This document shows positions 1 through 8,984 of a DNA stretch of 64,000 nucleotides, one piece after another (positions within the stretch are counted from its first letter, which is position 1; each line of letters begins with the position of its first letter). The DNA is from an uncultured Prevotella sp. GTDB taxonomy: Bacteria > Bacteroidota > Bacteroidia > Bacteroidales > Bacteroidaceae. The notes under the pieces were generated by a model. The model saw only the letters and a list, made by a program, of their open reading frames with translations. It had not been told where the DNA came from and did no database searches. Where the stretch lies: NCBI GenBank assembly GCA_905210845.1, contig CAJLYG010000001.1, positions 4,712 through 68,711 of the forward strand, read 5' to 3'. The translations under genes were made by a program, and so were the position numbers.

Positions 1-547
1 CGCCGTAATTGGTCATCAATTCTTGCAACTGATTCTTCATATATTGAATATAAGCATGCTTGTCACTATCCATATAAATAGGCTCATGTCTGTCCCATAA
101 CGAATAATAAACAGAAAATGCTATTCCCTCTTTTTTACAGGCATCTGATACAGCCTTTACAATGTCCACTTTGTTTTTAATTGCCGGATTTGCAATGTCA
201 TAATCAGTATATTTGCTATCCCACAGGCAGAAACCGTCATGATGCTTCGTAGTCAACACAATAGATCGCATGCCCGCGCGCTTAGCATTCCTTACCCATC
301 CGGCAGCCTTTTCTGCTATATCGATAGGCGGATTATACGTAGAAGCCGGTGCTTTTCCGTCACTCCATTCTTCATTCAGATATGTGTTCATGCCAAAATG
401 AAGAAACATACCATACTTGCGTTCTATCATTGCCCGTTGTCCCTTGGTGGGCTTCGGTTCTCCTTGTCGAAGACAGGAACAAGAATACGACATTGCTACC
501 AAACCAAAGATAAAAACCACCTTACAAATGCTCATTTGTTTTTTCAT
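1..547 (-). CDS. GH29 alpha-L-fucosidase, N-terminal part (cut by window start)
   Basis: This gene runs off the left edge of the window, so only about 182 N-terminal residues are visible. The chosen start opens with MKKQMS, followed by a hydrophobic stretch ending in a Ser-Tyr-Ser-Cys lipobox-like motif, so the product is probably a surface or periplasmic lipoprotein. After this come the hallmarks of family GH29: KYGMFLHFGMNTY, then TTKHHDGFCLWDSKYTDYD, and FSVYYSLWDRHE. The family removes terminal L-fucose from glycans by a retaining mechanism; the catalytic nucleophile Asp lies beyond the visible part. The GH95-like gene lies upstream on the same strand, about 280 bases beyond its restored C-terminus, suggesting joint work on fucosylated glycans. 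A second, only distantly similar GH29 lies at 14903-16363. Confidence 0.85.
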   Translation of the reverse strand, partial: MKKQMSICKVVFIFGLVAMSYSCSCLRQGEPKPTKGQRAMIERKYGMFLHFGMNTYLNEEWSDGKAPASTYNPPIDIAEKAAGWVRNAKRAGMRSIVLTTKHHDGFCLWDSKYTDYDIANPAIKNKVDIVKAVSDACKKEGIAFSVYYSLWDRHEPIYMDSDKHAYIQYMKNQLQELMTNYG

Positions 548-1010
548 TCACGTAAAAATAAAGTTTACTGCAAAGTTCTGATATTATTTTTCCCCCAAAG
601 AATTAAAATCCGTGTTTCTTTTTACAGAATCCGATATTTTTTCCTTCGTGAACTCCTTTCGATGCGAAATACCTCATTCCTATGTTTCAGAAAGTCTTTC
701 CTGCTGCATCTTATATAGACTCATGAGATGATTCAGAGAAGTATCTCTTTACATTTGTGATAGTCTATACCCATTGTCAATTTCCTAAGATATCTTTGGT
801 TGCTTTTCGGCAATAAGGAAAGGGGATTTATTCTTTCCCCTTTCCTATAATGGTTACGACTTCACCCTTCTTTAAGGAGAGACGGTAGCAATGCTGTGAG
901 ACCTTTTTTACCTTCAGGTACTTTGGGCCTTTGAATTCGGGTGAGGGGATGTCCGTTACCAACAGGCAAGGTTCTCCAGCCATACTTGCGATGCGGATAT
1001 AGGTTGTCCT

Positions 1011-3026
1011 TCAATTCACGCGCTGTGCCGACACGTTGAAAGCCCCTTCAGCTAACCAATTGGCGAACGTGATATTCCTCCACGAGGAAGGGACAGCTGG
1101 GAATACCCTGATTTTATCTCCCCAACTTTGCAGCAACATGTCTTGAATACATTTCGCTCCAGAAAGAGGCGTTTCGATGACAGGTCCTGCTTCACGATAC
1201 ATGGTCGTAGGAGAAAGGAACTGGGTGAAGAGTCCATTCAGATACTTGAGAGCATCATCCCCCTTGCCCAACATAGCTGCGATGGAAGAGGCGCCTGTGA
1301 AAGAATATCCTCTCAGTGCTGATTTCTTGCTGTGCCAGTAGGCTAAGGAAGTTTCTATGAGCTTCCTGTCCTCATCCTTTTCAGGGTTGATGATCGCCAA
1401 AGGATAGATGGAAAGAAGATGAGAGTAATGCCGGTGGGATTGGGCATAAGGTTGGTCAGCACCGATGCGCAGTCCATTTTCATCTTGTGGGAATGGGGTC
1501 ATGTTCGTGACGACATCCTTCCATTTCCCGTAGAGATCGTCATGGATATGCAATCGGTCACAGATCGCCATCAAGGTCATGCACCCCCATTTCAGGAGGG
1601 CGAGGTCATAATTACAATCAGTGGCACTTCCATATTCAGGGGAGAGAGTGGATGGGAGGTGCCATTTGCCCTCCTGGTCCCGGTAAATAAAGTGCAAGTA
1701 GTAGTTGATTGCCCCTTTCAGCAACGGAAATAAGTGCTGGCGTAATTTTTCGTCATCCATCTGATGCCTGTAAATCAACCAGAGATTATGGCAAGCCCAT
1801 GTCAGGTTGCCCACTTCCGCTCCAGTCCCCGGCACATCCACGGGATCGCTCAGGCAGTCCTTTCCCGAGCTCCTGCCGATTCCATAGGAATCAGCCCGAT
1901 AAGGTTCAGGCACGTTCTGCCGGAGATGATCAAGGTTGCCGTATAATGCGTTCTCCAAGGATCTTGCTAAATCAAGGTGATTGGATGCATTGAGAGCCCA
2001 ATACGTGAGTTCCACATTCAGGTTCCACCAAGCATTTGGCCAAGGCGTGACCGTCAGCCACGGCCCGCAATTGTCAATCAGCGGACAATCCCCCCTTGTC
2101 GCTGAGCCATACTTATACATTTGGATCCAGTAAAATTTCTCTTTCTCCTTGTCATCCAATGCCAGGAAACTTTTTTGGTAATATTGGTGCCACCAGGATT
2201 GGTGGTCCTTTTCCAAAGAGTCCCATCCCTTTTTACTGCATACCGCAACGGTTTCCTTCGCCCTTGATTCCGCGTTCATTTGCGGATAGGAATGGGAGAT
2301 GCAAGATAACAGGACAAAGCCATTGTCCACAGGGGTTTCATTCCAGCAGACTGCAGTCTCTCCACCATTTAAGAGTTTCTGGACGGAGATGCCAGAATGC
2401 TCCTTTACCGTCACTTCTGGTTGGGGATGGGAAACATAATCTGAAGGTAAATTTTTCATCCACGACCCTGCCGGTAACTTCGAGTATTGGATCCGTGGAC
2501 TGTCAGCATTGGCCGGAATCCAGGTGTATGTGCACTTCTCCTGTCCCGAATTGGTAACCATGACACAAATCACCATTTGAGTGGCGGAAACGAAAGCCTT
2601 TAGGTCAAATGCACCCTTAGAAGTCGTCACATGAGCGGTAGTCTCTGCATTCCACAGATCCAGTCTCATTCTGATCTTCTGGATCTTGCCGATAGGATTG
2701 ATATTAAAATGCCCAGTGAGCAATCTGCATTTGCCATAGATACTGCAGTCCGGTCGATGGTCATGCACCTCACTGCTTCCGGTCTCCAATCGCAGGCTGT
2801 TCGTTCCCGGTTCCTGATAGATCATCAGTCCTATGTTCCCATTGCCCATGAATGGGGAGACGTCCCATGAATGCGGGATGGAATCCCATGTCAGGTCTTG
2901 CCGGTTCATGAAAGCTTGCCAGTCCACTTGTTCGCTTATCATTTTTCCTCCCGTTTTTCCCCAGGTATGGATGCAGGAGAAGAGGAGGAAACAGGCGCAT
3001 AAATAAATACTTTTTCTTACTTCCAT
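1011..3026 (-). CDS. GH95-like secreted glycoside hydrolase, C-terminus lost to an in-frame TGA
   Basis: The 671-residue product starts with a signal sequence ending in FSC (lipoprotein-like). It resembles GH95 enzymes (alpha-1,2-L-fucosidase or alpha-L-galactosidase): an N-terminal beta-sandwich (about residues 35-280, with GNGNIGLMIY) and an (alpha/alpha)6 barrel (about 290-600, with NVELTYWALNASN, STLSPEYG and SHRHYSHLLSIYPL). The assignment is by recognition of family style, and a related uncharacterised clade is possible. The frame stops at TGA 1011-1013, but the same frame continues without interruption for 60 more codons to TAA at 828-830 (RTTYIRIASMAGEPC and onward), which is the expected C-terminal beta-sandwich. 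A single substitution restoring a sense codon would give about 732 residues. The fold of the truncated C-terminal domain is therefore questionable. It lies upstream of the GH29 gene. Confidence 0.7.
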   Translation of the reverse strand: MEVRKSIYLCACFLLFSCIHTWGKTGGKMISEQVDWQAFMNRQDLTWDSIPHSWDVSPFMGNGNIGLMIYQEPGTNSLRLETGSSEVHDHRPDCSIYGKCRLLTGHFNINPIGKIQKIRMRLDLWNAETTAHVTTSKGAFDLKAFVSATQMVICVMVTNSGQEKCTYTWIPANADSPRIQYSKLPAGSWMKNLPSDYVSHPQPEVTVKEHSGISVQKLLNGGETAVCWNETPVDNGFVLLSCISHSYPQMNAESRAKETVAVCSKKGWDSLEKDHQSWWHQYYQKSFLALDDKEKEKFYWIQMYKYGSATRGDCPLIDNCGPWLTVTPWPNAWWNLNVELTYWALNASNHLDLARSLENALYGNLDHLRQNVPEPYRADSYGIGRSSGKDCLSDPVDVPGTGAEVGNLTWACHNLWLIYRHQMDDEKLRQHLFPLLKGAINYYLHFIYRDQEGKWHLPSTLSPEYGSATDCNYDLALLKWGCMTLMAICDRLHIHDDLYGKWKDVVTNMTPFPQDENGLRIGADQPYAQSHRHYSHLLSIYPLAIINPEKDEDRKLIETSLAYWHSKKSALRGYSFTGASSIAAMLGKGDDALKYLNGLFTQFLSPTTMYREAGPVIETPLSGAKCIQDMLLQSWGDKIRVFPAVPSSWRNITFANWLAEGAFNVSAQRVN

Positions 3027-3436
3027 TCAATGATTGAAATAACTTCCCCCAATGCAGGTAAATCAATTCGTCTGAAAGATACCTTGCAAATGAGGCGTTT
3101 GACATGATCTAAGCGCAAAAGTACTAAAATAATCTGAAATATCAATTTTAAAAGACTTTCTTCTTTTCGTCACGTTGGCAGAATCTATCATACAAGGATA
3201 AATGTCCCTTGATTTTGTTGGGGGCAATAGAGAAAGTCTGAAAAGACAACAGAGTATATGAGCAAGATTTAAAAAAGTCATAAAAAAATAAAATTTCGGA
3301 CTATACCTTTAGCATAAGTAGTTGCTTGTATTGATGACGAAGCCTAATAGATGCACGATTTCCTCCGTAGAACAGGAGGTAATTATAGTGGCTTGTTTAC
3401 AAAAAGATGCTTTAACAAATCTTAATAACAACGTTT
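3027..3436. other. Divergent intergenic region between the GH95-like and SusC genes
   Basis: This 410-base AT-rich region must hold the divergent promoters of the minus-strand hydrolases and the plus-strand SusC/SusD/M60 cluster. A -7-like element TACCTTTA lies near 3304-3311 on the plus strand. I see no gene. Short frames crossing here encode nothing recognisable. Confidence 0.5.
3358..3383 (+). promoter_or_regulatory. Leader hairpin upstream of SusC
   Basis: ATTTCCTCC at 3358-3366 can pair with GGAGGTAAT at 3375-3383 across an 8-base loop, with one T-T mismatch. The right arm contains a GGAGG that resembles a Shine-Dalgarno core but lies about 55 bases before the SusC start. It could be an mRNA leader structure that tunes SusC expression; no function is proven. 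Confidence 0.35.
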
Positions 3437-6400
3437 ATGTGTAAAAAAAACTTTTTGATTGTTTTATTGTTCCTGGTATCTTTGACAGTCTATGCCCAAG
3501 CACCAGAGAAAAAAGTTACTTTAAAGTTTGACCAAATCACTTTAAAAGCAGCTGTAGATCTTCTTTCTAAATCGACAGGTTATGTTTTTTCTTATGATGC
3601 GACATCCATTGATGAAAAGCAACTTGTCAGTTTAAATGCTATGAATGTTCCCATACATGTTGCCATGTATGAAATGCTAAAAGGAACATCAATCCGCTAT
3701 ACGATTGATGGCAATCAAATTATATTGTCATCAGTTGTTAATCAAGCAAATCCGCCGACTAATCCCAGCCATCAAAAGATCCTTATAAAAGGGACTATTG
3801 TCGATCATTCTGGTACGCCAATTATTGGAGCGACAGTCTTAATACGTGGTACAGTAAATGGAACAACGTCAGACATAGATGGTCACTACAGTATCATGGC
3901 TCCCAAGAACTCGGTATTAGTGTATCGCTATTTGGGCTGTCAAACTGTAGAGAAAGAGGTCACGTCATCACGTCCTATTAATGTAACCTTGGAAGAAGAA
4001 AATGTTAATTTGAAAGATGTAGTGGTCGTTGCCTATGGAACACAGAAAAAAGAAGATGTGGTTTCATCTATAAATTCTGTTTCTGGTGATAAGCTTTCAA
4101 TGCCTACGAGAAGTTTGAATAACATGCTTGCAGGAAAGGTCGCAGGAATTTTGGCTGTGCAACGGAGTGGAGAGCCAGGTAATGACAATGCCTCATTTTG
4201 GTCCGAGGTATTAGTTCATACAGAGGGGGAACCAGTCCTTTGGTTTTAGTTGATGGAGTTCCACGCAGTATGTCCGATATTGACGTGGACGAGATCGAAA
4301 GTTTTACAGTATTGAAGGATGCTGCAGCGACAGCAGTGTATGGTGCAGAGGGTGCAAATGGCGTCGTATTAATTACAACAAAAAGAGGTAGAGTGCAGAA
4401 AACGGAAATAACATTTAATGCACAATACAGTATTGTATCCCCAACACGTATTCCCAAGTTGATGCCATCATATGATTATCTGTCTATGTGGAATGAAGCC
4501 AGTTGGAATGACGCAGGCAATCCTGATTGGAATCTTTTTAATCGACCTTATAGTGATGAAGAGTTAGAAAAATATCGGTCAGGAGTCGACCGTGATTTAT
4601 ACCCAAATTCTATTTGGACAGATTTACTATCGAAACATACCCATAATCAAAGATATACGGTTAACTTGAGAGGAGGTTCCGAAAGGAATCGGTTTTTCGT
4701 ATCTGGGGCCTTTTATAATGAGGATGGAATATTCAAGTCAAACCCAATAGAGGATTATAATGCTAATATAGGTTTAAAACGATATGATTTGCGCTCTAAC
4801 GTGGATATGAATATTACTCATACTACGAAATTGTCTGTTGATATGAGTGGGCAATATAAAAAGAAGAATGACCCCGGAACTTCCTCCAATAATATCTTCA
4901 AGCATATAGTATTGTTTCCTACTCATTTAGTGCCAATGCATTGGTCTGATGGTACGGCATCTATTACGAAAACCGATGCTGACGGTCGTTATAATCCCTA
5001 TAACTTAATTAATTATACTGGGTACATGAAGAGTTGGTCTGCCTCTATTCAGTCGAAAGTTACGCTCTCTCAGAAATTAGACTTTATCACGAAAGGGTTA
5101 TCCATCTTGGGCAGTGTAAGTTTTGATGCCTACATTTCGTCAGTCATGTCTCGAACTATGTCACCGGATAAGTACTATGTTACAGGAAGAGATGAGGATG
5201 GGAATTTAATCAAAGTATTAAAATCTTCAGGAACGGCATTAGGTGATGCGTCTTTAAGCAGCACAAGTGGTACGAAGAACATATATTTGGAATCCCAGTT
5301 AAATTATAATAGAACTTTCTCGCAAAAGCATTCTGTGCAAGGTTTACTGGTCTATAATCAGAGGGAAATTCAATATCAAAATGTATCTGGAATAGCACTT
5401 TTACCTCACCGCAAACAAAATGTTGTATTTAGAAGCACTTATGCCTATGATGGAAGATATGTTGTAGAAGGAAGTTTTGGGGTGACAGGATCTGAAAACT
5501 TTGCTCCAGGTCATCGATGGGGAATTTTCCCAGCAGTCGGTATTGCTTGGAATGCTCATGCTGAAAAATTTATGAGTAAGGCCCAAGATGTAATTAACAA
5601 ATTGCGTTTCCGAGCTTCGTATGGTATAACAGGAAATGATGACACAGGATCTGACCGATTCATCTACCGCGAGTCCCTGACCAATAGTGGAACGTCATAT
5701 TTGGGATTGCAGGCTGGGGCAAATGGAGGTCCTGCAAATGGATATGGGAAAATTTATGAGAATAGCTTTGCCGCGCCTGATTTGACTTGGGAAAAGGAGC
5801 GGAAGATTAATATTGGTTTAGACTTAGGTATGTTTAGAGGTCGTATAGAAATGACGGCTGATTATTTTACCAACCGGAGAAGCGATATTTTAATAGAACG
5901 TATTACGATACCGACTGCTACTGGTTTCCGAAATAATCCATGGCAGAATTATGGAATAACCTCGAACAAGGGGTTTGATGCAAGTCTTACGCTCAAACAT
6001 AAAATAGGAGATGTTAATTTATCGGCAATTGGTAATTTTACCTATGCTAAGAATAAGATTATAGAAATGGATGAAGTTCCTCAAACCTATTCATGGTTGG
6101 CTGCAACGGGTACCTCCATTGGCACGCCTAAGATATATATAGCGGATGGATTATTTTCGAATGATGATTTTGATATTACTACACATTCTGATGGAAGTCA
6201 TGGTTATGCACTGAAAGATGGGATTCCTACTTACTCCTCGGATGTAAAGCCTGGTGATATTAAATATAAGGATCTGAATGGTGATGGCAAGATCAATGAT
6301 TCGGATATGACTTATTATAGTGGTTTATATCCTTCCAATCCTGAAATTATATATGGTTTTGGACTGAATGCGGAATATAAAGGCTTTTATGCTGAAGTCT

Positions 6401-6831
6401 TTTTCCAGGGACAAGCTAAAGCTTCTACAAATATGAAATCGAATACAAGTTATTTTGTACCCTTCGATTTAGGGCGTGACCAATCATCAGCCCGCCTGGA
6501 GGCAGCTGACCATTGGAGTGCTAATGATCCTGATAATATGAACGTATTATATCCGAGACTACATACAAATGAATATTCAAATAATGTACTGCCAAGTACC
6601 TGGTGGTATCGTAGTGCAAATTTCCTTCGTTTAAAGAACGTGGAGATTGGATATAAATTTAATAAAAAGTGGATACGATCGCTCAGAATGCAAAGCTTGC
6701 AACTTTATGTGCAAGGAACAAATGTAGCCGTTTGGGATCATATAAAACTATGGGATCCTGAAATTCTAAATAGTGGTGCAACATATCCTATTTGCGGTAC
6801 TTGGACAATGGGGCTTAATATAACTTTTTAA
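3437..6831 (+). pseudogene. SusC-like TonB-dependent transporter with STN domain, broken by a -1 frameshift
   Basis: This is the outer-membrane glycan import channel that pairs with the SusD at 6853. Order: signal peptide (residues 1-20), an STN domain (about 27-100; STN domains usually receive or pass a signal to a FecR-type anti-sigma factor), a CarboxypepD_reg beta-sandwich (about 115-195), a TonB-box/linker with VVVVAYGTQKKE, the plug (LVLVDGVPR, VLKDAAATAVYGAEGANGV) and the beta-barrel ending in WTMGLNITF. The reading frame breaks at 4200-4201: the sequence reads TTTTGGTCCGAGG where TTTTGGGTCCGAGG would give the continuous SusC sequence FWVRGISSYRGG. One lost G in a G run thus splits it into a 270-residue frame (3437-4249) and an 877-residue frame (to 6831). 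Restored length is about 1131 residues, normal for this class. No sigma/anti-sigma pair lies next to it. Confidence 0.88.
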
Positions 6832-6852
6832 TAAACTATTAATACGATAATT

Positions 6853-8901
6853 ATGCAAAGAATGAATATAAAAATAGCTAGTATTTTGCTATTGATGAGC
6901 ATGATGTTGATGACATCTTGCTCCGATTATTTAGACGTTTCTAAAGAATTGTCAAAGAACTTGGATAAGGAAGAGGTTTTCTCAAATGCTGCTTATTTAA
7001 AATCTTGGTACGGAGAGATATATTCTTGGCTACCTAATTATTCTGAGAGCGGATTTGGGGTTCAAAGTAATGGCGCGTTCCAAAACTTATGGTCAATACT
7101 ATCAGGGGAATTGGTATGTGCCCATCCCAATGTGCTGAAATATGCGCAAAATACTTATACGCCATCTAATGCTCCTTCTCATCGATGGTGGAAATGCTAT
7201 GAAGAAATCCGCCAATCCATGATATTCCTACAACGTGCGCCAGAATCTCTTGGCAACTCGGAAGATCAATCCGGATATATATCTAAAGCAGAAATGGACC
7301 GCATGAAAGCTGATGTCACATATTTAATGGCCTATTACTATTTTCAATTATTTGAATTATATGGTCCTACTCCTATTCTATCTAATATAGCTGATCCAGA
7401 GCAAGAAAACATAGATTATAAAAGACCTAGTGTTGATGAAATGGTCAACCATATAGATAGTCTTTTAGACGAATTGATTGATGGTAAATACAAAGGAGTT
7501 CTCCCGAACACAATAAAATCAGGTAATAGTGAAGACTACACTCACACAAATTCAGATTATGACTTGAATAACATCCTTCGTCCTACAATGGCTACCGTTT
7601 TGGCACTAAGGGCGCGGTTATGGGTCTATGCAGCCTCTCCTTTATTCAATGGTGGTTATCAAGAGGCTTTAGCATTAAAAGACAAAGAAGGTAAACGACT
7701 TTTCCCTGACTACGATGCTAATAAGTGGAAAATTGCCAAGAAACATTTGGAAGAATTATTATCGTTTGCAGAGAGTAATGGTTATCACCTTTATCATGCA
7801 GCACCAGGCAAAGATGGTACAATAGATCCGAATCAATCTATTTATGAGTTATTCCAGTACTATAATGATGAGATCCTTTGGGCCACAGGTAACAACGATT
7901 ATAATCATGTGGCTTCTAATATGGAGGCTCGGACCACTCCTGGAGACATGCCTGGTTCAATGGGAAATGTAGGGCCCTATCAAGAGATGGTTGATTTGTT
8001 TTTTACTAAGAATGGTTTGGACATCAGTGAAGATACTACTTACCATGAAACAGGATTTACGGATTATCCGAACGTGTGTACTACACTTTCTTCCAGTGTA
8101 AAACATTATCATCTTGATAAGCATATCTTTAATATGTATGTTAATAGGGAACCTCGTTTCTATGCAGACATTACTTATGAGGGTAAGAGTTGGCACATTC
8201 AGCGTGATCAAAAGACTTATAAAGATTTTGGCGCATATTTCAGCAAGGGTGGTAAGGGTCATCAAGACAATACAATGTACGCGCGTGCAGGTTATCTTCT
8301 TTATAAATTCAATAATCGAACATTGTTGAACGTAGGATCCAATACAAAGAGATGGGGACGTCCATGGATATATTTTAGATTAGCGGATTTTTATCTTTAT
8401 TATGCGGAAGTATGTAACGAGATAGATCCATCTGATCCTAATATTATCAAATACCTTGATTTGGTTCGTGAACGAGCAGGAATTCCTGGTTATAAATCTT
8501 TGGCTGCAAAAGGTATCAAGAACATTATTGGTGATCAACAGAAGCAACGCGATGCTATACAGCATGAGCGAATGGTCGAAATGTTTGGAGAAGGTAATTA
8601 CTATTTCGATACACATAGATGGATGACCGCTGGTTATTCAAAAGATACAGAAGGGAATTGGATAAAGAATAATGATGATAAAAGTATCATTAGAACGGGT
8701 ATGGATATCAATCAAAGGGCTTGTGAATTTAATTCCAAAGGAATACCTACTCTTTTCTATGACAAGACTGGTACTAACTCCTATTTCAATCGCGTAGTAG
8801 TTGATGAATTGCCTTGGATCAAAGCTATGTTATTATATCCTGTACCTTATAATGAGATGCAGAAAAGCAAGTTAATAGTGCAAAATCCCTTATGGGATTA
8901 A
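6853..8901 (+). CDS. SusD/RagB-family glycan-binding lipoprotein
   Basis: The 682-residue product starts with a lipoprotein signal peptide ending in MTSC, followed by SDYLDVSKEL, the usual opening of SusD-family proteins. The TPR-like core is visible in EEIRQSMIFLQR, YLMAYYYFQLFELYGPTPI and RARLWVYAASPLFNGG, and the C-terminal SusD region in RLADFYLYYAEVCNEIDP and ERMVEMFGEGNYYFDTHRW. SusD proteins sit over the SusC channel as a lid and bind the glycan substrate. It starts 21 bases after the SusC stop, so the two are co-transcribed. Unlike its SusC partner the frame is intact. At 682 residues it is longer than the common 500-600. Confidence 0.92.
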   Translation: MQRMNIKIASILLLMSMMLMTSCSDYLDVSKELSKNLDKEEVFSNAAYLKSWYGEIYSWLPNYSESGFGVQSNGAFQNLWSILSGELVCAHPNVLKYAQNTYTPSNAPSHRWWKCYEEIRQSMIFLQRAPESLGNSEDQSGYISKAEMDRMKADVTYLMAYYYFQLFELYGPTPILSNIADPEQENIDYKRPSVDEMVNHIDSLLDELIDGKYKGVLPNTIKSGNSEDYTHTNSDYDLNNILRPTMATVLALRARLWVYAASPLFNGGYQEALALKDKEGKRLFPDYDANKWKIAKKHLEELLSFAESNGYHLYHAAPGKDGTIDPNQSIYELFQYYNDEILWATGNNDYNHVASNMEARTTPGDMPGSMGNVGPYQEMVDLFFTKNGLDISEDTTYHETGFTDYPNVCTTLSSSVKHYHLDKHIFNMYVNREPRFYADITYEGKSWHIQRDQKTYKDFGAYFSKGGKGHQDNTMYARAGYLLYKFNNRTLLNVGSNTKRWGRPWIYFRLADFYLYYAEVCNEIDPSDPNIIKYLDLVRERAGIPGYKSLAAKGIKNIIGDQQKQRDAIQHERMVEMFGEGNYYFDTHRWMTAGYSKDTEGNWIKNNDDKSIIRTGMDINQRACEFNSKGIPTLFYDKTGTNSYFNRVVVDELPWIKAMLLYPVPYNEMQKSKLIVQNPLWD

Positions 8902-8918
8902 TACTTTAAGTATTATCA

Positions 8919-8955
8919 GTCAGGAACCATCTTGCATGACAGGATGGCTCCTGAC
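8919..8955 (+). terminator. Intercistronic hairpin between SusD and the M60 gene
   Basis: GTCAGGAACCATC (8919-8931) pairs with GATGGCTCCTGAC (8943-8955) with a single A-C mismatch and an 11-base loop. No clear T run follows, so it is more likely an attenuating or mRNA-stabilising hairpin than a full terminator. Such structures often lower expression of the downstream enzyme relative to SusC/SusD. Confidence 0.5.
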
Positions 8956-8984
8956 TCTATATTCAATTCATAAATGGAAGAAAA

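Noticed and set aside
239-718. Plus-strand frame of 159 codons opposite the GH29 gene
   Set aside because: It mostly mirrors the minus-strand GH29 coding sequence, has no domain-like content, and its first part is an antisense shadow.
4190-4210. Programmed ribosomal frameshift in SusC
   Set aside because: There is no slippery heptamer or downstream structure at the site, and similar single-base losses occur in unrelated genes; a mutation or sequence error is simpler.
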